Assembly (NCBI GenBank): GCA_034509755.1
Contig: CM067561.1
Span: 3,972,646 to 4,036,645, forward strand
DNA length: 64,000 bases
Direction of reading: 5' to 3'
From: Anisodus tanguticus
Taxonomy: Eukaryota; Streptophyta; Magnoliopsida; Solanales; Solanaceae
Positions 1 through 10,720 of this stretch are shown one piece after another. A model generated the notes under the pieces. The model did not search any database. It saw nothing but the letters and a program-made list of their open reading frames with translations, and was not told where the DNA came from. The position numbers and the translations under genes are program-made. How positions within the stretch are numbered: position 1 is the first letter of the stretch; every line of letters begins with the position of its first letter.

Positions 1-486
1 TGGATGTTTAATTCCTAATATTGTAAAAGTGTTTCCAGAAGTGACATTCTCGGATTGTTTAGGAATGATGACTTCAAACACAAAATGCAAAAATAAAACA
101 AGCGTGCACCGGTCATCATACCTCAACTTACACACCGAACACTCAAATATGAACATAGTTCCGGTAGACGGGAATAATGATCACACCTCAATAGTTAAGA
201 GTTAAATAAAATGCCAATATGTTATTTATGACCACAATTGTTGCAAAAACAAAGCGCATGTCAAAGCATAGAAATAAGAAGCCAATATTAGAAGCAAACT
301 AATAAATACCATTAAATCGGAGGCAAAGAGAGCACAACGGCTCATATAGGAACATTTAAGGGAACACGGGCCCTAAGATCCAATAAATAAAGCGCAATGG
401 CTCAAAACAAGCAAAAGTCAAAAGGGCACACATGCCCTGAATATCTATCCAACAAAAAATGGCACGCAGATCGGAACAGCAAGCAT

Positions 487-2648
487 TCAAAAAGGGCACA
501 CAGGCCCACAACAAATTAACATAGCTAAGAAGAGGAGAACACCATCACCACCCGAAGAACTGGTAGAGGCATTAGACGAAGGAGGCATTTCGTCATTGAG
601 GTCATCCATATCCGCCTCGGAAGCACCCAGGTCTACCTCTGCATCAATTGAAGTTGAGGCAATATTGATCCATCCCTCACTCACACCTTGAAGAACCTCA
701 TCGCGGGTGCGGAGAACAACATAATCCTAGAGTAATATGGCCTTCCACTGGTCAGCCGCTCGGTGAATCCTGAGTCAGGCACGAGATGCCTCTAGTGCTT
801 GCACCCGTCAACGAGAAGTATCATGATCAACTTCCACTCGGGCTAGCCTCTCTTGTAACAACTGGCGAGTGGTGGTCATATGCCAGAAGGTATCTTCCCT
901 GGCTGCCAAAGCCTGCTTATCCTCCTCATATTCCCGTCCTAAAGTGGCCCTCAAGGCCTGAAGATCTCGATTCTCAAACCAGAGCGTAAAGAGGTCATCC
1001 CGGAGGTGCAGGTTCTCAGCCCCCCAGCCTCTCCACGTCACGGGAGGAAGAAGAAGGCATACTCCTAAATCGCTCAATGGCGGAGGAAGTGTCAGCATGA
1101 CCCTGAGAAATCGAATGGGTAATCTTAGTACATGTGCTCACTCTGAAGAAACGAATATGGCAAGAGAAAGAGAATTTTGTTTACCTAAAGAAACATATCC
1201 ACCAGGTGGGACAGGGAAGCCTCCAGGCCAATGTCAGGATTAATAGCAGGTGGCTATGGAACTGAAGGGCCAACACCCACATTATCAAATGGAGCCTCGC
1301 CTCCACCCATGCTCCCGCGCTAGTCCTCACTACCTTCCGAGGAGAAGGCGCTAGAAGGGCCCCCAAGCCCACAACCGCCTCAGTCAAAGGGACCCTTGTT
1401 CCTCCAACCTCAGCAACCTCTTTACTATCATTCTCAATATTTACCACCCCTTGCATCGCTTCCCTCCAATACTCGTTGAATCGGTGATGCGTTCTTACAC
1501 GCGAACCAATTCCCCGGAGGAGGATGCACCAACATTATCTGGGAGCCTACACTTCTTGTTGTTCCTCACCTCTGTAACTACTTAGGCAATACGAGACCGG
1601 GCTTCCTTCATAGAGGGTGTTTTTCTGGTGAAAGACCCTCGAGAAGGAAGGCCTTATAGATACAAAAAAAAGTCAAAACTATGTCGAAAAGGATACGATT
1701 GGCAAAGAAACAGAGGTGAAAAAAAGAACTTACCGTGGTTTTTTCCTTTCATCGTCAGAAGAGATGCCCTTCCAAGTCATCTCAATATTCTGAGAGGCAC
1801 GCATCATGCTCATTACCCATTAGAAAATATCAGGCAAGGGTTCCAGTTGATTTGGAGCTGCTAGAAAAATATGAACGACGAAGTTAGAAGTAAAACTTAA
1901 AGGAGATAAGAGGAGACAGTGTAGAAAGAAAGAAAATTGGGTGCTTACTGGTGTTGATCTACAGTTCTTGGAGAGGATCAAGGAAAAATTATGGAGGTAG
2001 CTGGTGCGAATCATTATGAACCACCTCCGGTCGTGATCATCCTCGGTGCTGGTGATGAGGCCCCAAGAGCCTTTAAAATAAGATTTATCATTCTCCCACT
2101 AAACACGCGGGAGGAGTAAAGATGGATCAGGTGATCTAGGGTAAAAAGAAGTTTTGCATGTCCAATTAGGAATTGCAGAAAATGGACAACTCTCCATGTT
2201 TGAGGAGCCAATTGCCCCACATAAAATCCATAACGGCGACAGAAGGCATCTATGACTTCATGAACGGGGAGGCTGAACCCAATAATGGAAGTATAGGTGT
2301 AAATCATTGACATGTCAGGGAAATGCTAGCATTAATAGGAGGGGGCAGGACCTCAACTTCAGGTCCCCTTTGATAGTCAATGGGAACTTGAGGGATTATA
2401 GACTCATCGATCAGAGAGGTTATCATCTCAACCTACTCGTATTGGTAATTAGCGTAGAAATCTCTCTCATAATCGAAGTTTGTCAGGATGATATCGGATG
2501 TTGTGGAACCCAAGTCTATTGTTTGAGTAATAGATAAAGATATGGGTCGATGCCAAATGGAGACTGCGGAAGTACCGCCCAATTGTTCTCGAAGACGGGC
2601 AAGGGTAAGGTCATATGAAGAAGAAGTCGAAGAAGATAAGGAAGACAT
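487..2648 (-). pseudogene. antisense extra ORF of a Tat-type gypsy element (gypsy-type transposon domain)
   Basis: Read on the minus strand from an ATG at 2648. The first exon-like block (2648-2433) is serine-rich then acidic. A second block (2313-2014) has the pattern SLPVHEVIDAFCRRYGF...GQLAPQTWRVVHFLQFLIG, resembling the PF04195 (putative gypsy type transposon) domain: a short alpha-helical region with a conserved LxPxxW core. Blocks at 1456-1181 and 1098-808 follow; the latter is a charged heptad-like helix (REYEEDKQALAARE) typical of the coiled coil in these proteins. The last block (684-487) is acidic and ends near CCGPVCPF. The blocks lie in different frames, so the gene is either spliced or decayed; I cannot place splice sites with confidence. 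The function of these extra ORFs is unknown. It has its own TATA box upstream. Confidence 0.55.
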
Positions 2649-2728
2649 TGTTTAAAGATAGTGACAGAAAGTTGGGTGCACAAAAGATGAAGAAAGCAAA
2701 TGTAAGAAAATGAAGTGGGGGTTGCTCG

Positions 2729-2736
2729 CTTAAATA
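2729..2736 (-). promoter_or_regulatory. TATA box of the antisense ORF
   Basis: Minus-strand CTATTTAAG lies about 80-90 bp upstream of the antisense ATG at 2648, followed by a CA-rich start region and a short pyrimidine-rich leader. Spacing and context fit a core promoter driving the antisense ORF independently of the LTR promoter. Confidence 0.5.
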
Positions 2737-2965
2737 GCCGACGGAGGTGATTATTAGAATTGGAAAGCAAAGCGACGTGCCTAATCAGAAAAATGGCAAT
2801 CGTTGTATCTGAAAGGTCGCTGTCGAATGCGTGAAGAGATGTATTAATTGTTGTCCTGACAAAGTGTCTAGTCATGGAAATAGTGGCGACATTTCGGTCG
2901 AGTTCCCGCGTAAAGTTCAAAAGAGAACCGACTCTTCCACTTTCTGGGCTCATGGTATGAAGGGC

Positions 2966-2981
2966 CCAAAAAGTGGGGGAC
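2966..2981 (+). other. polypurine tract of the Tat element
   Basis: CCCAAAAAGTGGGGGAC directly precedes the LTR start TGTATTGGG (2986), the expected place for the plus-strand primer in reverse transcription. It fixes the orientation of the element as plus. Confidence 0.6.
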
Positions 2982-2985
2982 TATA

Positions 2986-3509
2986 TGTATTGGGTGTGAA
3001 TTGCGTCTGGGGAAATCGGCACACCCGGAGACTCAGAAGACACGGGTAAGCCCTACAGTTGTTCGCCACTCCACAAGCCCTACAACTATTCTCCATTCCC
3101 ACCAACTTCTGTCGTATCTATTAGTCTCGATCCGTGTGTTGCGGTGCACGTGGATGATATGACGTCATCAGGATCACGTCATCATAACTTTTAGGGCTAA
3201 AAATGGTTAGTCTTGGCTTATATATGCAAAGCTTAGGAAGGAAGCAAAGGCATCATCTTGCTCACTTTGTAACCCTAACATTATTTCTCTCTCAAAGCAA
3301 TATACACAGAGGTCCATTGTCTATTAATAAATTCTTGATTGAAATCTTAACTTGTCAATTATTTTTGCCTTAATAATCAACCTTGAATATTTATTTTTCA
3401 TTACTTAAACCGGACTCGTTAAGGAGTTTTTCGGATCGGATACAACTCACTTATTTTTAAATCCTACAAAATAAATCTCTAACTGAGTTTCTGATTAGAA
3501 ACATTTTCA
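2986..3509 (+). repeat. 3' LTR of the Tat element (right end uncertain)
   Basis: Begins TGTATTGGGTGTGAATTG just after the PPT. It contains a direct repeat of CACTCC..AAGCCCTACA (3045-3080), a TGACGTCATCA..CACGTCATCA pair near 3160-3184 resembling TGACGT-type activator sites, and a TATA box at 3218-3225. A partner 5' LTR is outside the window, so the 3' end (around 3400-3509) is a guess. Confidence 0.45.
3218..3225 (+). promoter_or_regulatory. TATA box in the Tat 3' LTR
   Basis: GGCTTATATATGCAAAG, about 45 bp downstream of a pair of ACGTCATCA motifs (3160-3184). This is the layout of an LTR promoter (activator sites, TATA, then transcript start) on the plus strand. Confidence 0.45.
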
Positions 3510-3766
3510 GCGTAAGAAATTAAATGATCATTCATATTCATAAAAATACTTATAGTTTAAATGGTGAAATGATGGTGGTTGGTCAAATCTCTTGATGCCC
3601 CGTTGAATGTGTCGCATGAAGAAAGAACCTTTTAAATGTGTTTAGTATTCATGTGTTTATTTACTGTACATGTTATGATTTCACATGTGAAACAACTTTG
3701 CTTCACAATTTTTCGAAATTTGCTAATTGTTCGGACAAAGTGATCAAGCACTCTTGCTTCCCAAAA

Positions 3767-3843
3767 AAATGACAATTACTAGCTTTTTTGCACGCTTCAT
3801 ATTTGGAAAATGAAGCGTGCAAAAAAGCTAGTGATTGTCATTT
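3767..3843. repeat. near-perfect hairpin (34-bp arms, 9-bp loop)
   Basis: Left arm 3767-3800 (AAATGACAATTACTAGC... ending GCACGCTTCAT) is the reverse complement of right arm 3810-3843, with one mismatch that would be a G-U pair in RNA; the loop is ATTTGGAAA. A run of about 18 A residues follows at 3848-3865. It could be a foldback MITE or a small-RNA-like hairpin. No protein is associated with it. Confidence 0.8.
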
Positions 3844-3865
3844 ATTCAAAAAAAAAAAAAAAAAT

Positions 3866-5111
3866 TCCTCATTAAGGTCATATCTGTTCTTAAATTCCTC
3901 ATATTTTTTTTCTCAGGCAGAGATGTTGTGAATTTTTCCGTAGTTCTCGCTGTCTAAATTAAATCTAGATGAGTGTTAAATATGTAAATTTTATTAAATT
4001 TAAATTTATATAATAATTTGAATTATATTAAACTCAAAATATATTAGTCTCAATAAATAAGTGAGCTAATATAATTGAATTGATTATTTAACTCTAAAAT
4101 CCAATTTCAGTGGACTAGTTCATTTAAGAAGACTACGATTGCTAATTAGCTCAAGATATCATCTTTTTGATGAGGTCCATTTTGGTGTTACGTGTCAAAT
4201 GACATGGCACACCAAGTTAAATAAAAGAACCACTAGAATCATGCCAAAAGCCAAAATAACATAGCATGACAAATCAAATCAAAGGCCATAATAAAACCGC
4301 AATACGGATACAAGTGACATATTCCGACCACTAAAATATGATCATGTCACTTCAACTTAATTGTCAAAAAAGAATTTGGCTTCAGTGCATCATACTATTT
4401 CTACTATAAATAGGGGTCCTCATAACTAAAAAATCAAAATTCAAATCAGAAGCTAAAGAGAGCTCGTGGTGATCAAACACTGTAAAATTCTCTACAGGCA
4501 TTCAATAAAGATATAAAAATCGAGCTCAAACACGAAGAATAAATCAAGATTTAAGGGAGACTAATCCAATTTATCTGTACGTACTAGTCGAGTTCAGGAT
4601 TACCACTCGTGACAACTCTATAGATTCAAAATCAAGCTCAAAGGTCCTTGAATTTGTTGAAAAGAAAAAAGAGAGGATCATAAAATTGTAACATTTACTA
4701 CATATATGAAAACACAGTACTACGATTATTATGATATTTTTTAGTCTTATTTTTTTTTACGCAAATTTTCTAATTTATATAACAACAAAATACCTACCTT
4801 AATTATTCGATACGATAATAAATACAAATAGACATGAATGATTTTATTAAAAAAACTTAAGAATGGGTTCGATACGACTCAATTGGATCGGTTCAATTGA
4901 TTTTTACAGAACCACTAACACCCCTAGTAGTTGTTGTCACTAGAAGCTTAGAGTTTAAAATTATGCGTGCGGAAGGTGTATAGTTATAAGTTGATTTAGG
5001 GTATAACTTTTCATTAAGTTAATTTAGGATATAACTTTTCACATAAGCTTGATATGATAATTTTTTTTAAATGAAATTTCTTTATTCAATTGAATATTAT
5101 ATTAGTATAAG
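3866..5111. other. AT-rich non-coding stretch, partly LTR-like
   Basis: No coding sequence is recognisable. Around 4140-4720 the base composition and motifs look like an LTR or promoter remnant: TATAAATA at 4405-4412, then a leader with AATAAAG near 4504 and repeated GAGCTC(A/G) words. No matching second LTR is present, so this would be a solo LTR or fragment. The rest is AT-rich filler. Confidence 0.3.
4405..4412 (+). promoter_or_regulatory. TATA box in an LTR-like fragment
   Basis: CTACTATAAATAGGGG is a strong plant TATA box; the transcript would run into the GCTAAAGAGAGCTC leader. No gene follows, so it is most likely a retroelement remnant. Confidence 0.4.
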
Positions 5112-5312
5112 TGATAGAAATTGTGCATATCACGGACAAACCAACGAATTGTGTATATTTAGGTTACTTATCATATTTTGTAGAATTCTTGTACAATTGT
5201 AATTATGATATTAGTATTATAGTAGGAATATGATTTTTCATATTTAGAGATTGTACATTGTATATATAGACTTCTTCATTAATGAAAATAATAAAGGGAT
5301 TATTCTCTTTCA
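5112..5312 (+). repeat. 5' LTR of Copia A
   Basis: The right end is firm: ...ATTCTCTTTCA followed directly by TGGTATCAGA. The left end is inferred from TGATAGAAATTG at 5112; without a 3' LTR it cannot be confirmed. TATATATAG near 5261-5269 serves as TATA box about 50 bp before the LTR end. Confidence 0.5.
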
Positions 5313-5322
5313 TGGTATCAGA
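5313..5322 (+). other. primer binding site (initiator Met tRNA) of Copia A
   Basis: TGGTATCAGA is complementary to the 3' end of plant initiator tRNA-Met, the usual primer of Ty1/copia reverse transcription, and directly follows the CA terminus of the LTR. Confidence 0.8.
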
Positions 5323-5475
5323 AGTCTAGGGCTAAAATACATTCTCCGCAACAAGCTTCCGCTGCCCGTTTCTGTCCTCGGTATCCGAGCCTTTTCTGTT
5401 CTCGGAATCCGAGCCCTTCCCTCCATCTTCCCAAATTCTCTTCCAAATCTTTGATTCTCCTCTTGTTCTTTCGTC

Positions 5476-6060
5476 ATGTCTACCTCAAAGAACACGTTTC
5501 ATCCTGCCCTTACAGTCGCCAACATCAAGAACGACATCTCTATTGTTCTTGAGATGGAAAACGTCAAATACGCGATGTGGGCAGAATTATTTAAAGTTCA
5601 CGCACGATCGCATCAAGTCCTCCATCACATCATCCCCTCGGTAATAGGCAAAGAGAATGTGCCTATCCCCGAGGATGACCCTACGTTATGGATGACTCTT
5701 GATGCTACAGTTCTATAGTAGATTTATTCCTATCTCTACGGACCTTTTGCAGATAATTATTGAACCCGACGCTGCGGAAATGGAAACTTGGAATAGGGTG
5801 CGTGATATCTTCCAAGATAACAAAAATTCCCGTCCCGTCACTCTTGAACAGGAATTTTCCCATGTCAATATGGAGGATTTTCCAAATGTCTCAGCGTATT
5901 GTAAAAGGCCGAAAGAATTAACGATCAACTCAAGAATGTTGGTGCGCCCGTCACAAATGATCATCTTATTCTTCAGATGGTTGCAAGCCTATTAGAGGCT
6001 TATAATGGGGTTGAGACACTTCTTCGTCAAAGTAATCCACTTCCGCCGTTCTAGCAGGCA
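5476..6060 (+). pseudogene. gag of Copia A (broken)
   Basis: The ATG at 5476 opens MSTSKNTFHPALTVANIKND, the N-terminal signature of plant Copia gag proteins. The frame continues to a stop near 5716 and resumes in another frame (5699-5995) with the helix containing WNRVRDIFQDNKNSRPVTLEQEF and SAYCKRPKEL. Gag would form the cytoplasmic virus-like particle that packages element RNA. At least one frameshift around 5700 and another near 5930 break it. From about 6160 to 6400 the DNA becomes GC-rich and encodes the Gly/Ser/Asn-rich tail usually found before protease. Confidence 0.7.
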
Positions 6061-6524
6061 TGTTCTATGGTCACGTTAGAAGAGGTCAATTTGGTAAAAA
6101 GACAGCTACCGAAGCTAATTCTGTCATGATGATAGCCATATCCGATGACCCTCACTCGTTCTCAAATAATTCTAGCCAAAACCGTAACAACGGTGGCAGC
6201 AAAAAGGGTCAAAATCGAAAAATAATGGCAAGAATCACGGCAGCAGCCATGGCAGTGGTCGGAATAGTGGCAGAGGCGGTGGTTAGAGCAGTGGACCGCA
6301 GACCCACTGGCCGCAACCTTGGGCCAACTGGCCGTGGGGATGGGCCAGTGGCCCAATTCACCTTAACCCCCGTCGAATTTTCAAGGATATTGGGCCCAAT
6401 TCCATAATACAACCAGGCCCAGTTTTCTGATCCAGAATGCACGACATGCTGGGTCGTGGCAGCAGGCTGGCCTGCTTGGGCCTCAGCCTCAGCAGGTTCC
6501 ACTTCTCACATGACACAGACGCAA

Positions 6525-8155
6525 ATTAGTATATGGACACCGGTGCCACTTCTCACATGACATCCGCACTAGGTAATCTCTCGTCTTATTTTAATTTGAG
6601 CAATAATCATGGCATAATTATTGGTAATGACAATTCAATTCCAATTCGTGATCATGGTCACACAAATCCCCCCCTCCCCCACATTCACCTCTAGTCCTTA
6701 AAAATGTTCTTCATGCCCCTCACTTAATTAAAAATTTGGTGTCTGTCCGAAAATTCACAACTGATAATTAAGTTTCTGTTAACTTTGACCCTTTTGGATT
6801 TTCTGTGAAGGATTTCAATACGGGGATATCTCTAATGAGATGTAATAGTCGGGGAGAACTTTATCCAATCACCACCACCACCATTTCCACGAGTCAAGCC
6901 ACACCTTCAACATTTGCGCTCTTGAGCCTTCTTTGTGGCATACACATTTGGGTCATCCAGGGTCGTCTATTATTTCTTCTCTTAAAAATAATAATTTCAT
7001 TGATTGTAAGAGTACGCGTAGTACTCATATCTGTCCTTCTTGTCCTCTAGGAAAACATGTTCGATTACCGTTTGACGCCTCTACTTCTAGTACAACGATG
7101 CCTTTTGACAATATTCATAGTGATTTATGGACATCTCCAATCTTGAGTTCTTTGGGCCATCGTTATTATGTTTTATTTTTGGATGATTATTCTAATTTTT
7201 TGTGGACCTTTCCTTAGTAAAAATATCAAGTTTTTTCCACATTCTTAAAATTTAGAACTTTCATCCGTACTCAATTTGAATGGGAAATTAAAAATATTCA
7301 ATGTGATAATGGTAGAGAATATAATAATGGGCCATTTCGGGAATTTTGTGACACTCATGTCATATCTTTTCGGTTTTCTTGTCCTCATACGTCCTCGCAA
7401 AATGGGAAGACCGAAAGAAAAATTTGTATCATTAATAATATTGTCCGCACCTTACTATCCCATGCTTCATTACCTCCATCTTTTTGGCATCATGCGTTAC
7501 AAATGGCGACCTACCTCCTTAACATTCTCCCTAACAAAGGTTTAGCATATCAATCCCCACTTAAAATTCTTTACAATAAAGATCCCTCGTATTCTCATCT
7601 TAGGGTGTTTGGGTACTTGTGCTATCCACTTTTTCCGTCCACTACAATTAATAAACTTCAAGCTCGGTCTACCGCTTGTGTATTTTTGGGTTTTTCGTCT
7701 AATCATCGTGGTTACAAATATTTTTATTTATCTACTAACAAAATCATAATTAATCGTCATGTTATTTTTTATGAAACCCAATTTCCATTTGCTCAAGTGT
7801 CTAAATCCATGTCGAGTGCTTATAATTTTTTGGACGATGCTCTCTCCCCATATATTCTACAATAGTGGATCCGAGAGTCAAATCTGCCAGCAGGCCCACT
7901 GCCTACTGGCCCAAACATTCTCGGTAATGTTCCAGTCTCTCAGCCCAGTTCCGACACCCGGCCCAGTGGCGATCTTGGCCCAATTTCTAGTTCCGAGACT
8001 CAATCCAGTCTCGATCCAGTTTTTAGCCCAAACTCTCAGACTAGTCTCGGTTTAGTTTCTGACCCAAATTTTTCTCCGTCTCCTCCGGGTCGTAAGCCAG
8101 CCGCTATTGGGCTAGCAATCCCGCTGCCTGCTGGCCTGTCCACCACTGACCCAAT
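6525..8155 (+). pseudogene. pol (protease and integrase only) of Copia A
   Basis: The aspartic protease motif YMDTGATSHMT is encoded at about 6529-6561. The GAG-pre-integrase zinc finger follows (HTHLGHPG then CPSCPLGKH, about 6936-7065). The integrase core follows: the first Asp in IHSDLWTS (about 7110-7135), CDNGREY (about 7300-7325), and NGKTERK with the catalytic Glu (about 7402-7425), then the VFGYLCYP and FLGFSSNHRGYKYF blocks to about 7865. A stop at 7216 (TTTCCTTAG) and several frameshifts interrupt it. A Pro/Ser-rich linker (7870-8155) is the last recognisable piece. The ribonuclease H and polymerase domains are absent, so it is dead. A short local duplication of CCACTTCTCACATGACA (6498 and 6546) sits at the protease start. 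Confidence 0.75.
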
Positions 8156-8246
8156 AATTTCTCAAATATATATCGTCAATCACATCTATCAATCACCATT
8201 ATGTTTAGCTATTATTATCATCCACCATAATTATCAGCTGCTGCCA

Positions 8247-8996
8247 CAAGAACACAACAAATATTTTTTCTTTTTTTTCCCTATCCCCCCTCTTGAAGAA
8301 CAAAAAGGGGGTTTTATAGGTGGAATCGGACCCCCCCAATGTCTAACCCATACCCCTTTTAAATGGAGTTTGAATTTCAAAGACAAAAGGGCAGAAATCG
8401 CAGATTTGAAGGGGATAGGGGTATGGGTCGAAGGGTTGGTGGTGTCAGCGTAACAGAGGGGGGTTGGTGGTAGTGTCAGAGGTCGGTGGTGGCAGGGTTG
8501 AGGTGATCGGGGACGTGAGTATGGGGTGTGGGGTCGGGGGTTGCGGCGATGGGATGAAAAGAGGGGAGGGTTTTGTTTTTAAAAATTTTAGGGTTGTGCT
8601 TAGTGTGTTGGGGTATGAGGAAATGAGGTATTGGGCTTCAGTTGGGGGTCTGAAAATGAGGGGTTTCGAGTGGGCCAAAATGGGTTGTTTTTATTGTACT
8701 GGGTTGAGTAGAAATTGTTTTGGGGGGAAATGAAATGGGTTATGTGATAAAAAATATAAAATGGGTTTAATATTAAAAATGCTTTGAAGAAAAAATGTAA
8801 ATTATTTAAAATAAAATATAACGATGTGATAATAATAAAACATAATATTTGTGAAATGTTTAATGCTTAAAAAATAGAAAATGCGATGTCGTTTTGCAAA
8901 ACATAGAATGTTAGGGTAAAATTATGATTACGACTTTAAAAAGGCAAATGATAGTAAAGCATGTGAATAATAATAATAATAAATAATGATATTGAA

Positions 8997-9039
<43 letters not shown>

Positions 9040-9086
9040 AAATTGCAAATAAATTGGAAAAGACGGGACAAAATTGGGTGTCAACA
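8247..9086 (-). repeat. 3' LTR of element E, truncated
   Basis: Matches 15508-16386 with scattered substitutions and a roughly 25-30 bp length difference after the TA microsatellite (about 9000-9036). On the minus strand it starts TGTTGACACCCAATTTTG, a common start of plant gypsy LTRs, just after the PPT. Homology stops at about 8247, where element A begins to the left; about 2.3 kb of LTR is missing relative to the 5' copy. Confidence 0.8.
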
Positions 9087-9102
9087 GATGCCCCTCTTTG
9101 GT
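9087..9102 (-). other. polypurine tract of element E
   Basis: Minus strand CCAAAGAGGGGCATC directly precedes the LTR start TGTTGACACCC, as expected for the plus-strand primer of a minus-oriented gypsy element. Confidence 0.7.
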
Positions 9103-9289
9103 CGGAGACGATGAAAGAGTCTTCGGCCAAAGAAGTTGACTGAGTAGCCAATTTTGTCCTGATCATCAGGCTTTGAACGAGGAGTAGTCTCCATGCCGTG
9201 CCGAAGTTCCTGCAAACTAAAAAATCAGTGCATAACTGATGAGACAAAAATGGTAGAGAATGAGTACATAAAAAATGCGACCATGTGAG

Positions 9290-10720
9290 TCGAAATGATG
9301 TCCTTGCACAAACGTAATGCGATGACGTTGTTGTAAGGACGTAATGCTGATGCTGTCATTGTATCGACGTAATGTTGTTGATGACGTTGTTGTATGGACG
9401 TGTTGTGTTGTAGACGTCATCATGTAGACGTAGTGCTGAAGACGTCTTTGCGTAGATGTAATGTTGATGATGTTATTGTAAGAATGTAATGTTGATGCCA
9501 TCTTTGTATTGACGTAATGATGTTGATGACATCATTGTATGGACGTGTTGTGTCAAAGACGTCGTCGTGTAGACGTGTTGTGTAGATATAATGCTAATGA
9601 CATCGATGTAATGCGGTCTACTGTAAGATATAGATGATGTGCTGACATAATGCTGATGATGTCGTTGTAATGATAATGCTGATGACATCGTTGTAATGCT
9701 GTAAAAGATAGTTGTTTTGTTGATTTAATGTCGATGACGTTGTTGTAATGTTGTTTTGTTGTAAGAGATAGTTGTTGTGCTGACATAATGCTGATGACGT
9801 CATTATAAGAATGTAATGTTGATGCCATCATTGTATCAATGTAATGTTGTTGATGACGTCGTTGTATGGACGTAATACTGTTGATGACGTCATTGTATGG
9901 ACATAATGATGTTGATGACGTCGTTGTATGGACGTGTTGTGTCGAAGATGTCATTGTGTAGACATAATGCTGATGATGTCGCTATAATGCGGTCTGCTGT
10001 AAGATATAGTTGTTGTGCTGACATAATGCTAATGATGTCATTGTAATACTGTTGACGTCGTTGTAATGCTGTAAAAGATAGTTGTTGTGCCGTCGTAACG
10101 TCGATGACATTGTTGTAATGCTATTTGCTGTAAAAGATAGTTGTTGCGCTGAAGACGTCGTTGTAATGTTGTAAAAGACAGTTGTTGTGTTATCGTAACG
10201 TCGATGATGTTGTTGTAATGTTGTTTGCTATAAAAGATAGTTGTTGCACTGAAGACATCGTTGTAATGCTGTAAAAGATAGTTGATGTGTTGCCGTAACA
10301 TCGAGGACGTTGTTGTAATGATGTTTTGCTATAAAAGATAGTTGTTAAGATGAAGACGTCGTTGTAATGCTATAAAAGATAGTTGTTGTGCTGCCGTAAT
10401 GTCGAAGACGTTCTTGTAATGCTGTTTTGTTGTAAAAGATAATTGTTGAGCTGAAGACGTCGTTGTAATGCTATTGACATTATTGTAATGCTGTAAAAGA
10501 TAGTTATCGTGCTGGTGTAACGTCGATGACATTGTTGTAATGATGTTTTGTTGTGAAAGATAGTTATTGAGCTGAAGACATCGTTGTAATGTGGTAAAAG
10601 ATAGTTGTAGTGCTGCCGTAACATCGATGACGTTATCGTAATGCTATTTTACTGTAAAAGATAGTTGTTGAGCTGAAGACGTCGTTGTAATGCCGTAAAA
10701 GATGTAAATGATGTCATTGC
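9290..10720 (-). repeat. tandem array in the 3' UTR of element E (about 100-bp higher-order unit)
   Basis: Built of two alternating phrases, GTAAAAGATAGTTGTTG and GACGTCGTTGTAATG. In the right half the phrase GCTGAAGACGTCGTTGTAATG recurs at about 10149, 10249, 10350, 10451, 10571 and 10672, so the unit is about 100-101 bp with one 120-bp unit. The left half (9290-10000) is a more degenerate version built on GACGTCATTGTATGGACGTAATG. The long reading frames across it (rich in Thr, Ser, Gln and His) are by-products of the repeat, not genes. Confidence 0.8.

Larger units (their letters stand above)
1..3509 (+). mobile_element. 3' end of a Tat-lineage Ty3/gypsy retrotransposon
   Basis: On the plus strand the order is a non-coding/antisense-coding block, a purine-rich tract (2966-2981) and then an LTR-like sequence beginning TGTATTGGGTG at 2986. 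The block upstream carries an antisense ORF (487-2648, minus). That is the published architecture of Tat-lineage Ty3/gypsy elements (Grande, Retand, RIRE2, some Ogre), which carry an extra ORF in antisense between pol and the 3' LTR. No gag, RT or integrase is visible, so the body of the element lies left of the window or is lost. Positions 1-486 hold no recognisable coding sequence. The right LTR end is uncertain; the last plausible CA is near 3509. Confidence 0.6.
5112..8160 (+). mobile_element. Ty1/copia element A, 3'-truncated
   Basis: Order on the plus strand: short LTR (5112?-5312), iMet-type primer binding site (5313-5322), gag, protease, GAG-pre-integrase zinc finger, integrase core and integrase C-terminal part. 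No reverse transcriptase, RNase H, PPT or 3' LTR follows; the element runs into the truncated LTR of element E at about 8247. It is related to B, C and D below (the same gag N-terminus with FHPALTVANIK and MWAELF) but has its own LTR. Frame breaks make it inactive. Confidence 0.8.

Noticed and set aside
8464..8733. Gly/Val-rich ORF in the truncated LTR of element E
   Set aside because: The matching segment in the 5' LTR (15720-15990) does not conserve the frame, and it lies within LTR sequence.
9290..10720. CRISPR-like or gene-like array
   Set aside because: The units are contiguous variants without unique spacers, and the long Thr/Ser/Gln/His frames are products of the repeat. It lies in the 3' UTR of an Ogre-like element in a plant genome.
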